Shown here: positions 41,976 to 51,004 of the stretch, piece by piece
How positions within the stretch are numbered: position 1 is the first letter of the stretch
Layout of the letters: every line of letters starts with the position of its first letter
Source: Candidatus Poribacteria bacterium
GTDB lineage: Bacteria > Poribacteria > WGA-4E > PCPOR2b
Direction: 5' to 3'
Assembly: GCA_022822005.1 (NCBI GenBank)
Contig: JAJECO010000062.1
Location: 62,001-126,000 of the forward strand
DNA: 64,000 nucleotides
Program-made: the position numbers and the translations under genes
The notes under the pieces: generated by a model
The model's input: the letters and a program-made list of their open reading frames with translations, nothing else
Databases searched by the model: none
Told to the model about the DNA's origin: nothing

Positions 41976-43043
41976 ATGAAACTCGGTTTCTTCACAATGC
42001 CACTCCATCCGCCGGGCGCGGATTTCACAAAGACCTTGGATCACGACATGGATCAGATAGTGACACTGGACAAGTTGGGTTACACAGAGGCGTGGATCGG
42101 TGAACACTACACTTTTGAATGGGAGAATATCCCGTCCCCTGAACTCTTCATCGCGAATGCGCTGGGGTTGACCAAAAACATCGTCTTCGGCACGGGCGTT
42201 ACATGTATGCCCATCCACAACCCGGCTGCCGTTGCCCACCGCATCGCCCAACTCGACCATTTGGCGCACGGACGGTTCTATTGGGGCGTCGGTTCCAGTG
42301 CCATACCGGGTGACTGCGAGATGTTTGGATTCGCCGCGGACGGCGACCGGCGAAAGGCGACAAGAGAGGGTATCGAGGCGGTGCTCCAGATTTGGGAGGA
42401 CCCTAAACCGGGACTATATGAAACCGAGTACTGGCGCTATAAGATTCCTGAACCGGTGGACGATATCGGCTTAAAGGTGCATATCAAGCCGTATCAGAAG
42501 CCGCACCCACCTATCGCGATGGGAGGTGTTTCGCCCAGATCAGACACGCTCGTATTGGCAGGCGAACGGGGTTGGATTCCGATGAGCCTTAATCTGATAC
42601 CTGTAGAGGTCATCCAGACGCACTGGGAAGCGGTGGAAGAAGGGGCAGAGAAGACGGGGCGTACCCCGGACCGATCAATGTGGCGCATTGCACGGGAGAT
42701 TTATATCGCAGACACAACCGAGCAGGCGCGCAAGGAGGCGTTGGAGGGGATCCTCGCTCGCGATTTCAATGAGTATTGGTTCAAGCTTCTACCCAAGGAA
42801 CGCTTCAAGAGAGATCCTAACATGCCCAACGATGAAGTAACAGTTGAATGGCTACTGGACAACTTATGGATCGTGGGAAGCCCTGACGATGTTGCAGATC
42901 AGCTGCGTCAACTGTACGAGGATGTGGGTGGCTTTGGCGTACTCTTGGCGATGGGGCACGAATGGGATCCCAAGGAGAAGTGGCTGAATTCCATGACGCT
43001 ACTGATTAACGAGGTGATGCCCAAATTAGCAGATTTGGCATAG
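41976..43043 (+). CDS. LLM class flavin-dependent oxidoreductase (luciferase-like)
   Basis: 355 residues. Bacterial-luciferase-like TIM barrel using FMNH2 or F420: N-terminal KLGFFTMPLHPPG, YTEAWIGEHYT, VFGTGVTCMPIHNPAAVAHRIAQLDHLAHGRFYWGVGSSAIPGD, and a C-terminal IVGSPDDVADQLRQLYEDVGGFG. AAGGAG lies 9 nt before the ATG. It is followed 31 nt later by an SDR gene, a pairing common in degradation of small organics. Substrate unknown. Confidence 0.9.
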   Translation: MKLGFFTMPLHPPGADFTKTLDHDMDQIVTLDKLGYTEAWIGEHYTFEWENIPSPELFIANALGLTKNIVFGTGVTCMPIHNPAAVAHRIAQLDHLAHGRFYWGVGSSAIPGDCEMFGFAADGDRRKATREGIEAVLQIWEDPKPGLYETEYWRYKIPEPVDDIGLKVHIKPYQKPHPPIAMGGVSPRSDTLVLAGERGWIPMSLNLIPVEVIQTHWEAVEEGAEKTGRTPDRSMWRIAREIYIADTTEQARKEALEGILARDFNEYWFKLLPKERFKRDPNMPNDEVTVEWLLDNLWIVGSPDDVADQLRQLYEDVGGFGVLLAMGHEWDPKEKWLNSMTLLINEVMPKLADLA

Positions 43044-43074
43044 ACTACGATTGGGGTTTTTTCGGAGGTAGAAT

Positions 43075-43845
43075 ATGCGTTTGAAGGACAAGGTAGCACT
43101 GGTTACGGGTGGGGGTTCTGGCATTGGGGGCGCGACATCGGTACTGTTCGCTGCACAGGGGGCGAAGGTGGTCGTCTCCGATCTGAACGAGGCAAACGCA
43201 CTTGAAACCGTCGCAGAGATAAAAGCCGAGGGAGGCGACGCTACCGCTCTCACCGGGGATGTATCGAAAAACTCCGACGCCGAGGCGATGGTGAAAGGCA
43301 CGGTGGAGACGTATGGCGGCTTGGATGCTGTGGTCAACTGCGCCGGGGTTATTGCTGATAAAGCCCTCCCGAAAGGCGCATCTCCTGAAGCGGTGTGGGA
43401 CCGTGTGATGGAGGTCAACCTGAAAGGGACTTACTTGGTGACATGGCATGCGGTGCACACGATGGAAGGGTCAGGCGGCGGTTCGATAATCAACATCGCC
43501 TCCATCAATGGAATAGTGGGCTATCCGATTGGTCTCGGCGGCGGTTTTGACGCGTATGTTCCCTCGAAGGGCGGTGTGGTTCAGTTCACGAAAAACTTGG
43601 CGATCGACTACGGCAAGAAGAATATCCGCGTGAACTGTATTTGTCCGGGGCATATAGACACCAATTTGATCCGGGAGTTTCTCGACAATCCAGAGCGACG
43701 TGAATGGTTGGAGCAGCGTTACCCGATGGGGCGGGTCGGTCGTCCCGAAGAGATAGCCTACGCGGCACTCTTTCTGGCGTCGGATGAATCCTCTTTTGTG
43801 ACGGGGGCTCCGCTTATTGTTGACGGTGGATATACGGCGCAGTAG
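43075..43845 (+). CDS. SDR family oxidoreductase
   Basis: 256 residues, complete classical SDR: ALVTGGGSGIGGATS, VVSDLNEANA (Asp after beta-2, suggesting NAD preference), VVNCAGVIADK, catalytic Ser in INIASINGIVG, Tyr/Lys in YVPSKGG, CPGHIDTNL and VDGGYTAQ at the end. Ribosome site CGGAGG. Downstream partner of the LLM oxidoreductase. Confidence 0.92.
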   Translation: MRLKDKVALVTGGGSGIGGATSVLFAAQGAKVVVSDLNEANALETVAEIKAEGGDATALTGDVSKNSDAEAMVKGTVETYGGLDAVVNCAGVIADKALPKGASPEAVWDRVMEVNLKGTYLVTWHAVHTMEGSGGGSIINIASINGIVGYPIGLGGGFDAYVPSKGGVVQFTKNLAIDYGKKNIRVNCICPGHIDTNLIREFLDNPERREWLEQRYPMGRVGRPEEIAYAALFLASDESSFVTGAPLIVDGGYTAQ

Positions 43846-43887
43846 ATCGGATTCGCAAATCACGATCCGTTTGGCGGTGAACTTTCG

Positions 43888-44229
43888 TTAGTAGTGTCCC
43901 CCGAACTGAATTCTGTTGCCTTCAGGGTCTGAAATATCGAAACATGCTAATCCGTCCTCATTTTTTAATGGTCTCAATCGTAAACCCTTCGCCTTGAGGG
44001 CATCGTGAACGGCTTTTACACTTTCGACGGGAAAGCCAATCTTTTGTCTTCCGCCGTTTGGCTTGCTCGCACTGTGCAGGCAGAGTTTACACTGCCCGGT
44101 GTTAAAGCGGAAGAAGCGGTGCGCCGGAAACGATTGTTCTTCGTCGGGCTGCAATCCGACAACGTCTCTATAAAATGCGGTAACACCCTTCATATCTTTG
44201 ACAAAGAGTATGATGTTTCCTATTTCCAT
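43888..44229 (-). CDS. VOC (glyoxalase/bleomycin-resistance) superfamily protein
   Basis: 113 residues, one VOC domain made of two beta-alpha-beta-beta-beta modules: IGNIILFVKDMKGVTAFYRDVVGLQ at the start, and ACFDISDPEGNRIQFGGHY with the terminal metal-ligand position. Single-domain members dimerise and act as lyases, isomerases or binding proteins. Convergent with the SDR at 43075. Function not assigned. Confidence 0.85.
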   Translation of the reverse strand: MEIGNIILFVKDMKGVTAFYRDVVGLQPDEEQSFPAHRFFRFNTGQCKLCLHSASKPNGGRQKIGFPVESVKAVHDALKAKGLRLRPLKNEDGLACFDISDPEGNRIQFGGHY

Positions 44230-44717
44230 GAGATTGCTCCTAATAATGTAACGTTGGTTGGAGTGTAGGCGCGTAATTTAGGTACGCACCATGCTATAGC
44301 CGATGACCCACTTCATCGAAATCAGAGTTTTCAACTTAAAATCGGTTTAACACCGGCAATATATATTTTAACATATCGGAATTATGTTTGTCACGTAAAA
44401 AATAAATTGATAAAATTGTAGGGATTGAATTGATGGGATAACGGTAATAAGGAGATGGATCAAACGCAACAGAATGCTGTCAACGCAAAAGTGCTACGGG
44501 GTAGGGCTATTCAGTTTTCGGTTTTTTGACTGATTTCGGAATGACCCAAATCCGTAGGCGGGGCATCTTGCCCCGCCGTAACTTTGACCGGGCGATCGAG
44601 ATACGGGAAAATTAAATGACCCTAGCTACGGGGAGAGCTAGCGAGAAGTCTAAGGGATGTGGGTCAACACTGCCCACGCTTATCTCAACGAATTGCAAGG
44701 AGGAGGGAGACGCTAAT
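44230..44717. other. AT-rich intergenic region with one dispersed hairpin
   Basis: No gene seen. The part 44340-44460 is AT-rich and probably contains promoters I cannot pin down. GGCGGGGC-atctt-GCCCCGCC at 44557-44577 is the dispersed hairpin in reverse orientation. The phrase aattaaatgaccctag (about 44611) resembles the tail of the repeat at about 12097. A strong AGGAGGAGGG precedes the SDR start. Confidence 0.6.
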
Positions 44718-45494
44718 ATGAAAGATCAGGTTGTTATTGTCACCGGCAGTGGTCAGGGTATCGGCGAGGCAACCGCCCTGCGTTTCTCAAGGGAAGGGGC
44801 ATCTGTAGTTGTGGTGGACATCCAAGAAGCGAGCGGCAATGATACAGTCCAAGAGATTCAGCGTCAAGGCGGCAAAGCGTGTTTTGTCAGGGCGGATGTG
44901 TCAAACCCCAGCGATGTGCGTGACATGGTGGAGCAAGCTGTGGCAGCGTTTGGAAAGATAGATGTCCTTGTTAATGTCGCCGGCGTTCAGGGGATGGTCG
45001 CCGATGTTGTTGAGCTGCCCGAAGACGAATGGTATCATGTTCTCAACGTAAACCTCACAAGCGTCTACCTCTGCTCAAAGTATTGCATTCCTTATATGCT
45101 TGAACAGGATGGCGGCTGCATCGTCAATATCGCGTCGATGCAGAGTTTTTTCAACATGCCCGGATCATCGGCGTATGCCGCCGCGAAGGGGGGAATCGTC
45201 TCGTTGACGCGAAGCATGGCGCTGGACTTTGCCCCTAAAAATATCCGCATCAACGCTGTCGCGCCCGGCTACATTGATACCCCCTTACTGCGTGGTTTTG
45301 CGGAGGCAACCGGTGATATGGAAGGTGCTATTCAGCAATGGTGTAGTCGGATACCGATTCGACGGTTACAACAACCGGCGGAGGTTGCGGAAGTGATTCT
45401 GTTCCTCGCTAGTTCAAGGGCTTCAGCGGTGACCGGCGTTACTTATCCTGTTGATGGTGGTATCTTAACGGCTCAACCGTTTATGGGGGATTAG
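44718..45494 (+). CDS. SDR family oxidoreductase
   Basis: 258 residues from ATG 44718, chosen for the AGGAGGAGGG SD and the family N-terminus. Motifs VIVTGSGQGIGEATA, VVVVDIQEASG, LVNVAGVQG, IVNIASMQSFF (catalytic Ser), YAAAKGG, APGYIDTPL, VDGGILTA. It precedes the broken GmrSD gene by 55 nt. Confidence 0.92.
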   Translation: MKDQVVIVTGSGQGIGEATALRFSREGASVVVVDIQEASGNDTVQEIQRQGGKACFVRADVSNPSDVRDMVEQAVAAFGKIDVLVNVAGVQGMVADVVELPEDEWYHVLNVNLTSVYLCSKYCIPYMLEQDGGCIVNIASMQSFFNMPGSSAYAAAKGGIVSLTRSMALDFAPKNIRINAVAPGYIDTPLLRGFAEATGDMEGAIQQWCSRIPIRRLQQPAEVAEVILFLASSRASAVTGVTYPVDGGILTAQPFMGD

Positions 45495-45549
45495 ATTTCA
45501 ATCCTATAATCCCCTTTTCTCAAACTCATTAATACAGGAATATAAATCT

Positions 45550-47683
45550 ATGCAAGCGAGTGAAGCGAATCTGCTGCAATTCTTAGACAATCGCCAACAG
45601 TTTATGGTGCCAATTTTTCAACGCAGGTACAGTTGGGAAAAGCACCATTGTGAGCAACTATGGAAGGATGTATTACGGATCGGGAAAGATAAAAGTGCTG
45701 TTGCTCATTTTCTCGGTTCAATCGTTTACATTGATGCCGGTATTTATAGTGCTTCAAGAGTGTCTCAACTACTTCTTATTGACGGTCAACCAGAATTCGG
45801 TTGTTGAGTGCGCGCCATTGCGACGAGTGTCTCAACTACTTCTTATTGACGGTCAACAGCGGTTGACGACCCTCTCTTTGTTCCTCTTGGCACTCGGCAA
45901 AGCTATTGAAGAGAGGAACGTTGAAATCGGCATAGACCGAGGAACAATAGAGGAGTATTATCTGTTCAACCTCCGTGAACAGGATGAGTTGCACTATAAG
46001 CTTCTACTTACAAAGCACGATAAGGAGACTTTAATTCATTTGTTAAAGGATAGAGATCTGCCTGCTAATGGATCACGCCGCTTAAAGGATAACTACCGCT
46101 TTTTTGAAGACAAACTCAAAAATACTGACCTTCAAGTGGTGTACAAAGGAATTCAAAAGCTAATGATTGTAGATATTTCTCTAAATCGCGATTATGATAA
46201 TCCACAACTGATTTTTGAGAGTCTCAATTCCACTGGGCTTGACCTTTCCCAAGCGGATCTCATACGCAACTACGTGCTTATGGGACAGGACCCCAATTTC
46301 CAGAACAAGCTGTATGAGACTTACTGGTATCCCATGGAACAACGTTTTGGGGAAGAGTATACCAAGCGATTTGATCGCTTCATGAGGGATTATCTCACGC
46401 TAAAGACACGGCAGATTCCGAATATTAACAACGTTTACGAGAGTTTCAAAGAATATGTGGATAACAAAAAACATCCCGAAGTGCTAGAAGCGACTGTCGC
46501 AGAAATTGATCGCTATTCAAAACACTATGCCCGCATCGCACTGCTGAAGGAGGAAGATTCGGAAATTCGATCTCTTTTTGATGAGATTAATACCCTCAGT
46601 GTTGAGGTTGTCTTTCCGTTCTTACTTGAAGTCTATGAAGACTATACGCAGGAGCAAATCGAAAAAACAGATGTGATCGAAACTCTTCGTCTGATAGTGA
46701 GCTATCTCTTCCGACGTACTTTATGTGGTATTCCAACCAACGGCTTGAACAGGACCTTTGCAGGGTTGATGCTGGAAGTTGATAAAAATAATTATCTCGA
46801 AAACCTGAAGTTTGCGCTCTCGCAGCGACCCCCTAGCCAACGCTATCCTAGCGATGAGGAGTTCGGACGTTCGTTTCTTATTAGAGACATTTATAGATTC
46901 CGCAGTAAGAAATTCCGTCCTCGCGATTATCTTCTACGTAAGCTGGAGAACTACGGACGCAAAGAACCAATCAGTGTTGGAGACTACACGATTGAGCATG
47001 TGATGCCGCAAACACTGTCCGAAGAATGGCAAGCGGAGTTAGGCGAGGACTGGAGCGAAACACATGAAACATACCTCCACACGATTGGTAACCTTACCCT
47101 CACTGGGTACAATCCAGAATTAAGCAATCGTTCCTTTAGGGATAAACAGGATATTCCCGGTGGTTTTCGTGATAGCCCATTGCGCTTAAATGAGAGTCTC
47201 CGTGAAGTGGGGCGATGGGATGAAACGACTATCGTAAACCGAGCAGAAATGCTCTTGGAAAAAGCGTGTAAAATCTGGCCCGACCACGGCGTTCCTCAAG
47301 AAATACAACAGGAACATAGGGCAGGCTGGACACTATCCGATCACCATCATCTGGCAGGTGAAATGATGGATGTATTCCAACAATTACAGGGGCGCATTCT
47401 GAACTTAGATACGTCTGTCAGTGAGCGAATTACCAAACGCTATATCCGTTATAGTATGAATACAACCTTTGTAGTTATCTTCCCGCGGGCGCAACGTCTC
47501 CGTTTATTATTGAACCTTCCCTTTTCGGACCTCACCGATCCACAGGGAATGTGTAGAGATTTGTCACACACGGACCACCACCAATTAGGAGACATAGAGG
47601 TCGTCCTCTCTTATGCGGCTGAACTCGACTACATCATGTTCTTGATACAGCAAGCGTTTCAAAGACAAATTGCATCCCGATAA
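45550..47683 (+). pseudogene. GmrSD-type modification-dependent restriction protein, frameshifted by a 67-bp duplication
   Basis: The first 80 codons give the DUF262 start (MVPIFQRRYSWEKHHCEQLW) and run to LLLIDGQPEFGC then stop. A second copy of the same 33 nt, shifted by 67 nt, restores the frame as LLLIDGQQRLTTLSLFLL, the DUF262 DGQQR-x-TT nucleotide-binding motif. Deleting one repeat plus the 34-nt filler rebuilds one protein of about 688 aa. It would have DUF262 (1-280), a middle helical region, DUF1524 with the HNH-like IEHVMPQTLSEEW...HTIGNLTLTGYNPELSN (about 455-530), and a DUF5655-like C-terminus (about 570-688). Intact GmrSD proteins cut modified (for example glucosylated) phage DNA. 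The downstream part keeps intact motifs, so the break is recent, switchable or an assembly error. Its stop overlaps the SD of the next gene. Confidence 0.85.
45758..45857 (+). repeat. 33-bp direct repeat with 34-bp filler inside the GmrSD gene
   Basis: GAGTGTCTCAACTACTTC... (33 nt) occurs at 45758-45790 and 45825-45857. The 34 nt between begins cagaattcggttg and includes gcgcgc. The offset of 67 nt causes a +1 frame change. Confidence 0.9.
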
Positions 47684-47693
47684 GGAGAAACCA

Positions 47694-48515
47694 ATGACCG
47701 CGCAACCTGATTATGACCTCGATTTGAAACTTGCTGAGTTGAAAATTAACGGTTACGTTACGTTTGAGGACTTGATACCAGTAGAGACGATAGATCGGAT
47801 ACGTGAGGCGTTCCTGCCCCTTCTGGAAGAGGTGAAGGCTCACAGCAATACGCAGGGCGAAGATGTCATGGTACGTGGACACACCGATGATCGGCTCGTT
47901 GTGGAAGGGCGTCTACAGATTGTCAATCGTTACACAATGTATGTTCCGTGGGAGCAGCCCTTTGCTGACCCCCAGATCTTCGAGAACCCGGTGATGCTCG
48001 ATTTTCTCGATCGGTATTGGGGCACCAGCGACTATCATATTACCTGCTACCATTCAAACAACCCGTACCCCGGCAGCGAGTACCAGCGGTGGCATCGAGA
48101 TGCGGGAATTTCTAAATTAGTTCCCCACGTCGGCTTAGAGGTTTGCCCCCATTTTGGGATCAAGTTTCCGTTGGTAGATACCTACGAAGAAAATGGGAGT
48201 TTTGAGATCTTGCCCGCGACCCAATACCTTGCTGATCCGGAGTTAGAAAACCGCTACGATGAAGTGTTGACAAAAGGTGACTTCCCTACAGCGCGGCGTC
48301 TCAACTTAAAGAAGGGAACGTTGTGGGTTCAGGACCCGCGGACGCTCCACCGCGGAACTCCCAACCGTGCAGACCACGCCAGACCAGAGTTGGTGATCTG
48401 CTATTCGCTCCCTTGGTTCGCGATGCGTAAACCAATTGAGATGACCCAAGCGGAATACGATAAGCTTTCTGAACGGGGCAGGGAGATGCTTTCTCGGTGT
48501 GAGATAGTTGAATAG
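47694..48515 (+). CDS. Phytanoyl-CoA dioxygenase family protein (3)
   Basis: 273 residues from ATG 47694. AAGGAG at 47682-47687 overlaps the GmrSD stop codon, so translation may be coupled. HxD in QRWHRDAGISK, distal His in RTLHRGTPNRADHARPELVICYS with Arg for 2-oxoglutarate. ENGSFEILPATQYL is the family loop. Substrate unknown. Confidence 0.9.
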   Translation: MTAQPDYDLDLKLAELKINGYVTFEDLIPVETIDRIREAFLPLLEEVKAHSNTQGEDVMVRGHTDDRLVVEGRLQIVNRYTMYVPWEQPFADPQIFENPVMLDFLDRYWGTSDYHITCYHSNNPYPGSEYQRWHRDAGISKLVPHVGLEVCPHFGIKFPLVDTYEENGSFEILPATQYLADPELENRYDEVLTKGDFPTARRLNLKKGTLWVQDPRTLHRGTPNRADHARPELVICYSLPWFAMRKPIEMTQAEYDKLSERGREMLSRCEIVE

Positions 48516-48518
48516 TTC

Positions 48519-48588
48519 AGGACTTACGCCTTTCAGGATAGGTGGGGCGGGGCAAGATGCCCCGCCTACAGTTGGCTACGTAAGTCCT
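48519..48588. repeat. 70-bp nested hairpin element
   Basis: Outer arms AGGACTTACG / CGTAAGTCCT enclose an inner perfect stem GGCGGGGC-aagat-GCCCCGCC (48546-48566). A matching 70-bp copy lies at 54703-54772 and partial copies at 49521 and 53291. Confidence 0.75.
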
Positions 48589-48627
48589 ATAGTTGTCAAA
48601 TCACGGGGGTTCCCGTAACACGTCGAA

Positions 48628-48648
48628 GGGCAACCACAACGGTTGCCC
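48628..48648. repeat. GGGCAACC-GGTTGCCC hairpin in a leader
   Basis: Perfect 8-bp stem with 5-nt loop, ending 22 nt before the dienelactone hydrolase ATG. It could affect translation or be another dispersed palindrome. Confidence 0.6.
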
Positions 48649-48670
48649 CTACAACCGAGGAGAAGAAAAA

Positions 48671-49513
48671 ATGAAAATGCTTAACAGTTTAACCCGATTA
48701 ACTGTGTCAATCATCGGTCTTGCCCTGATTGGCGGTCTGATGATGGGTGGTCTTTACGCACAGGCGGACAGCCATGCAAACAGCGCGAAAGAACAGTTGG
48801 ATCAATCGCCGCGACACGGAGAGTGGGTGAAAATTACCACCGAGAGTGGACGCGAGGTCAGTGCTTTTATCGTTTTCCCGGAGATTAAGGAGAAGGCGAC
48901 TTCGGTGATCGTCATCCATGAGATTTTCGGTCTAACGGATTGGATCAGACAGGTTGGTGATGAACTTGCGAAAGCGGGTTTTGTCGCGATCTGCCCCGAT
49001 TTCCTTTCCGGGATGGGACCAAACGGGGGTGGCACCGACAGCTTCGGGGGTAATAATGTCCGACGAGCGATTCGGGACTTAGACCCGGACCAAATCACAG
49101 CCGATCTCAAGGCGGTGACGAAATATGTCCGCGACCTGCCTTCGACGACAGATACGGTCGCTGTGAGTGGATTCTGTTGGGGCGGTAGACAATCGTTCCG
49201 CTTTGCTACCAATAACAATTCACTGAAGGCGGCTTTCGTTTTCTACGGCAGCCCGCCGGATGCAGCGGCACTGGGAAAGATTACTTGTCCTATCTACGGT
49301 TTTTACGGTGAGAGTGACAACCGAATCAACTCGACCATTGAATCAACAAAAGCAGCTGCAGCATCCGCTGGCATCACCTATGATCCGGTGATCTATCCAA
49401 GTGTAGGTCACGGTTTCTTGAGGCGTGGAATGGCTGCGGAGGCGAGTGAAACGCAGAAAACTGCGACCCGCGAGGCTTGGGAACGATGGGTGAAGTTGTT
49501 AAATAAAGATTAA
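48671..49513 (+). CDS. Secreted dienelactone hydrolase family protein
   Basis: 280 residues from ATG 48671 (GAGGAGAAG upstream). Signal peptide with core VSIIGLALIGGLMMGGLYAQA, so periplasmic or exported. Alpha/beta hydrolase with the DLH triad: Cys in VSGFCWGGRQS, Asp in YGESDNRI, His in SVGHGFLRRG; VIVIHEIFGLTDWI and CPDFLSG match the family. Probably hydrolyses lactones or esters. No adjacent pathway gene indicates the substrate. Confidence 0.9.
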   Translation: MKMLNSLTRLTVSIIGLALIGGLMMGGLYAQADSHANSAKEQLDQSPRHGEWVKITTESGREVSAFIVFPEIKEKATSVIVIHEIFGLTDWIRQVGDELAKAGFVAICPDFLSGMGPNGGGTDSFGGNNVRRAIRDLDPDQITADLKAVTKYVRDLPSTTDTVAVSGFCWGGRQSFRFATNNNSLKAAFVFYGSPPDAAALGKITCPIYGFYGESDNRINSTIESTKAAAASAGITYDPVIYPSVGHGFLRRGMAAEASETQKTATREAWERWVKLLNKD

Positions 49514-49520
49514 AGGCTGT

Positions 49521-49600
49521 AGGACTTACGCATTTTAGTGCGGGGCAAGATGCCCCGCCTACCGGGCGGGTTGATACTGTGTGACAGGGTAAGATGCCCC
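49521..49600. repeat. Partial nested hairpin repeats
   Basis: AGGACTTACGCATTTTAG followed by GCGGGGC-aagat-GCCCCGC (49540-49558), then a decayed second copy (gtaagatgcccccctacagttggctgcg, about 49580-49615). It occupies most of the 144-nt spacer before the PQQ protein gene. Confidence 0.65.
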
Positions 49601-49657
49601 CCTACAGTTGGCTGCGTAGATTATAGAATATCAACCTAACATAGGAGAGATTTTCAA

Positions 49658-51004
49658 ATGAAAAGGATAGCAACGATCTTTATCTGTTTTTGTGCGATTA
49701 CGATTTTTTTCTGGGGGACGGACGCGCTTTCAGAAACCGATAGATATTGGCATCAGTGGCGGGGACCTGAGGCATCTGGTGTTGCACCGGACGCGGATCC
49801 ACCTATCGAGTGGAGTGAAAACAAGAACGTCCGATGGAAAACCGAAATCCCAGGCCAAGGACATGCCACCCCGATCGTATGGGATGATACCGTTTTTGTA
49901 ACAACAGCCATCAGTACTAACAAGCAGATAGAATTAGAGCCAATAGAGGAGGAGCCTCGACGGCGAAGAGGTCGTCGAGGAGGCGGATCCAACAGGCCAT
50001 CAACCGTCCAGAAGTTTGTTCTTTTCGCTATCAACCGTTCAGATGGGACCATCCGCTGGCAACAGACTGCTCGTGAAGAAGTACCGCATGAGGGAACGCA
50101 TCAGACCGGTAGCTGGGCGGCAAACTCGCCTGTCACGGACGGGGAATATGTCTACGCCTACTTTGGTTCCCGCGGGCTCTACTGCTATGACATGCAGGGG
50201 AACCTCCAGTGGGAGAAAGACTTGGGAAACATGTCCACCAGGCGCGGTTTCGGTGAAGGCAGTTCACCGGTGCTCTATGACGATACTATTGTTGTCAACT
50301 GGGATCATGAGGGAGATTCGTTCATTGTCGCATTGGATAAGCGGACAGGTGACGTGCTCTGGAAAGTTGACCGAGATGAAAGCACGTCGTGGGCGACGCC
50401 AATTGTCGTTGAGCACAATGGGACGCCTCAGGTCGTGATCAATGCAACCCACCGCACACGTGGCTATGATTTGGCAACGGGGAAAACGCTTTGGGAATGC
50501 GGCGGCATGACAGCCAATACGATTCCATCACCTGTGACGGCGAACGGCATTGTCTACGTTACCAGCGGCTTTCGCGGTAATGCCCTGCAAGCGATCCGTC
50601 TCGCCGATGCGGAAGGAGACATCACCGGTGCAGCGGCAATCGTTTGGAATTATGGCAGGGATACCCCCTACGTGCCTTCTCCGCTGCTCTATGATGACAC
50701 ACTCTACTTCCTGAAACATAACAGGGGTGTTCTCTCTGCCTTCAACGCCAGTACAGGCAAAGCGTACTACGGACCGGAGCGTCTCGAAGGCATATCGGAT
50801 GTCTATGCGTCGCCGGTGGGCGCTGGCGACCGAATTTATGTAGTAGACAGGGACGGCGCAGCACTGGTAATCAAGCACGGTTCCACGTTTGAAGTCCTCG
50901 CCGAAAACCTCCTTGATGACGGTTTTAGCGCATCACCCGCAATTGTAGGCAAGGAGATATTCCTACGTGGGAACAGATCCCTCTATTGCATCGCGTCGGA
51001 TTAA
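49658..51004 (+). CDS. Secreted PQQ-like (pyrroloquinoline-quinone-type) beta-propeller protein
   Basis: 448 residues with a signal peptide (IATIFICFCAITIFFWGTDALS). Repeats of the PQQ/quinoprotein type: WHQWRGPEASGVA, NVRWKTEIPGQGHATPIVWDDTVFVTT, LYCYDMQGNLQWEKDLG, VVNWDHEGDSFIVALDKRTGDVLWKVDRDE, GYDLATGKTLWECGG, LSAFNASTGKAYYGPERLEG. Outer-membrane BamB-like or non-enzymatic scaffolds share this fold, and no PQQ-binding disulfide pair is obvious. A Glu-then-Arg/Gly-rich insertion (EEPRRRRGRRGGG, nt about 49943-49987) interrupts a blade. SD AGGAGAG upstream. Confidence 0.88.
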   Translation: MKRIATIFICFCAITIFFWGTDALSETDRYWHQWRGPEASGVAPDADPPIEWSENKNVRWKTEIPGQGHATPIVWDDTVFVTTAISTNKQIELEPIEEEPRRRRGRRGGGSNRPSTVQKFVLFAINRSDGTIRWQQTAREEVPHEGTHQTGSWAANSPVTDGEYVYAYFGSRGLYCYDMQGNLQWEKDLGNMSTRRGFGEGSSPVLYDDTIVVNWDHEGDSFIVALDKRTGDVLWKVDRDESTSWATPIVVEHNGTPQVVINATHRTRGYDLATGKTLWECGGMTANTIPSPVTANGIVYVTSGFRGNALQAIRLADAEGDITGAAAIVWNYGRDTPYVPSPLLYDDTLYFLKHNRGVLSAFNASTGKAYYGPERLEGISDVYASPVGAGDRIYVVDRDGAALVIKHGSTFEVLAENLLDDGFSASPAIVGKEIFLRGNRSLYCIASD

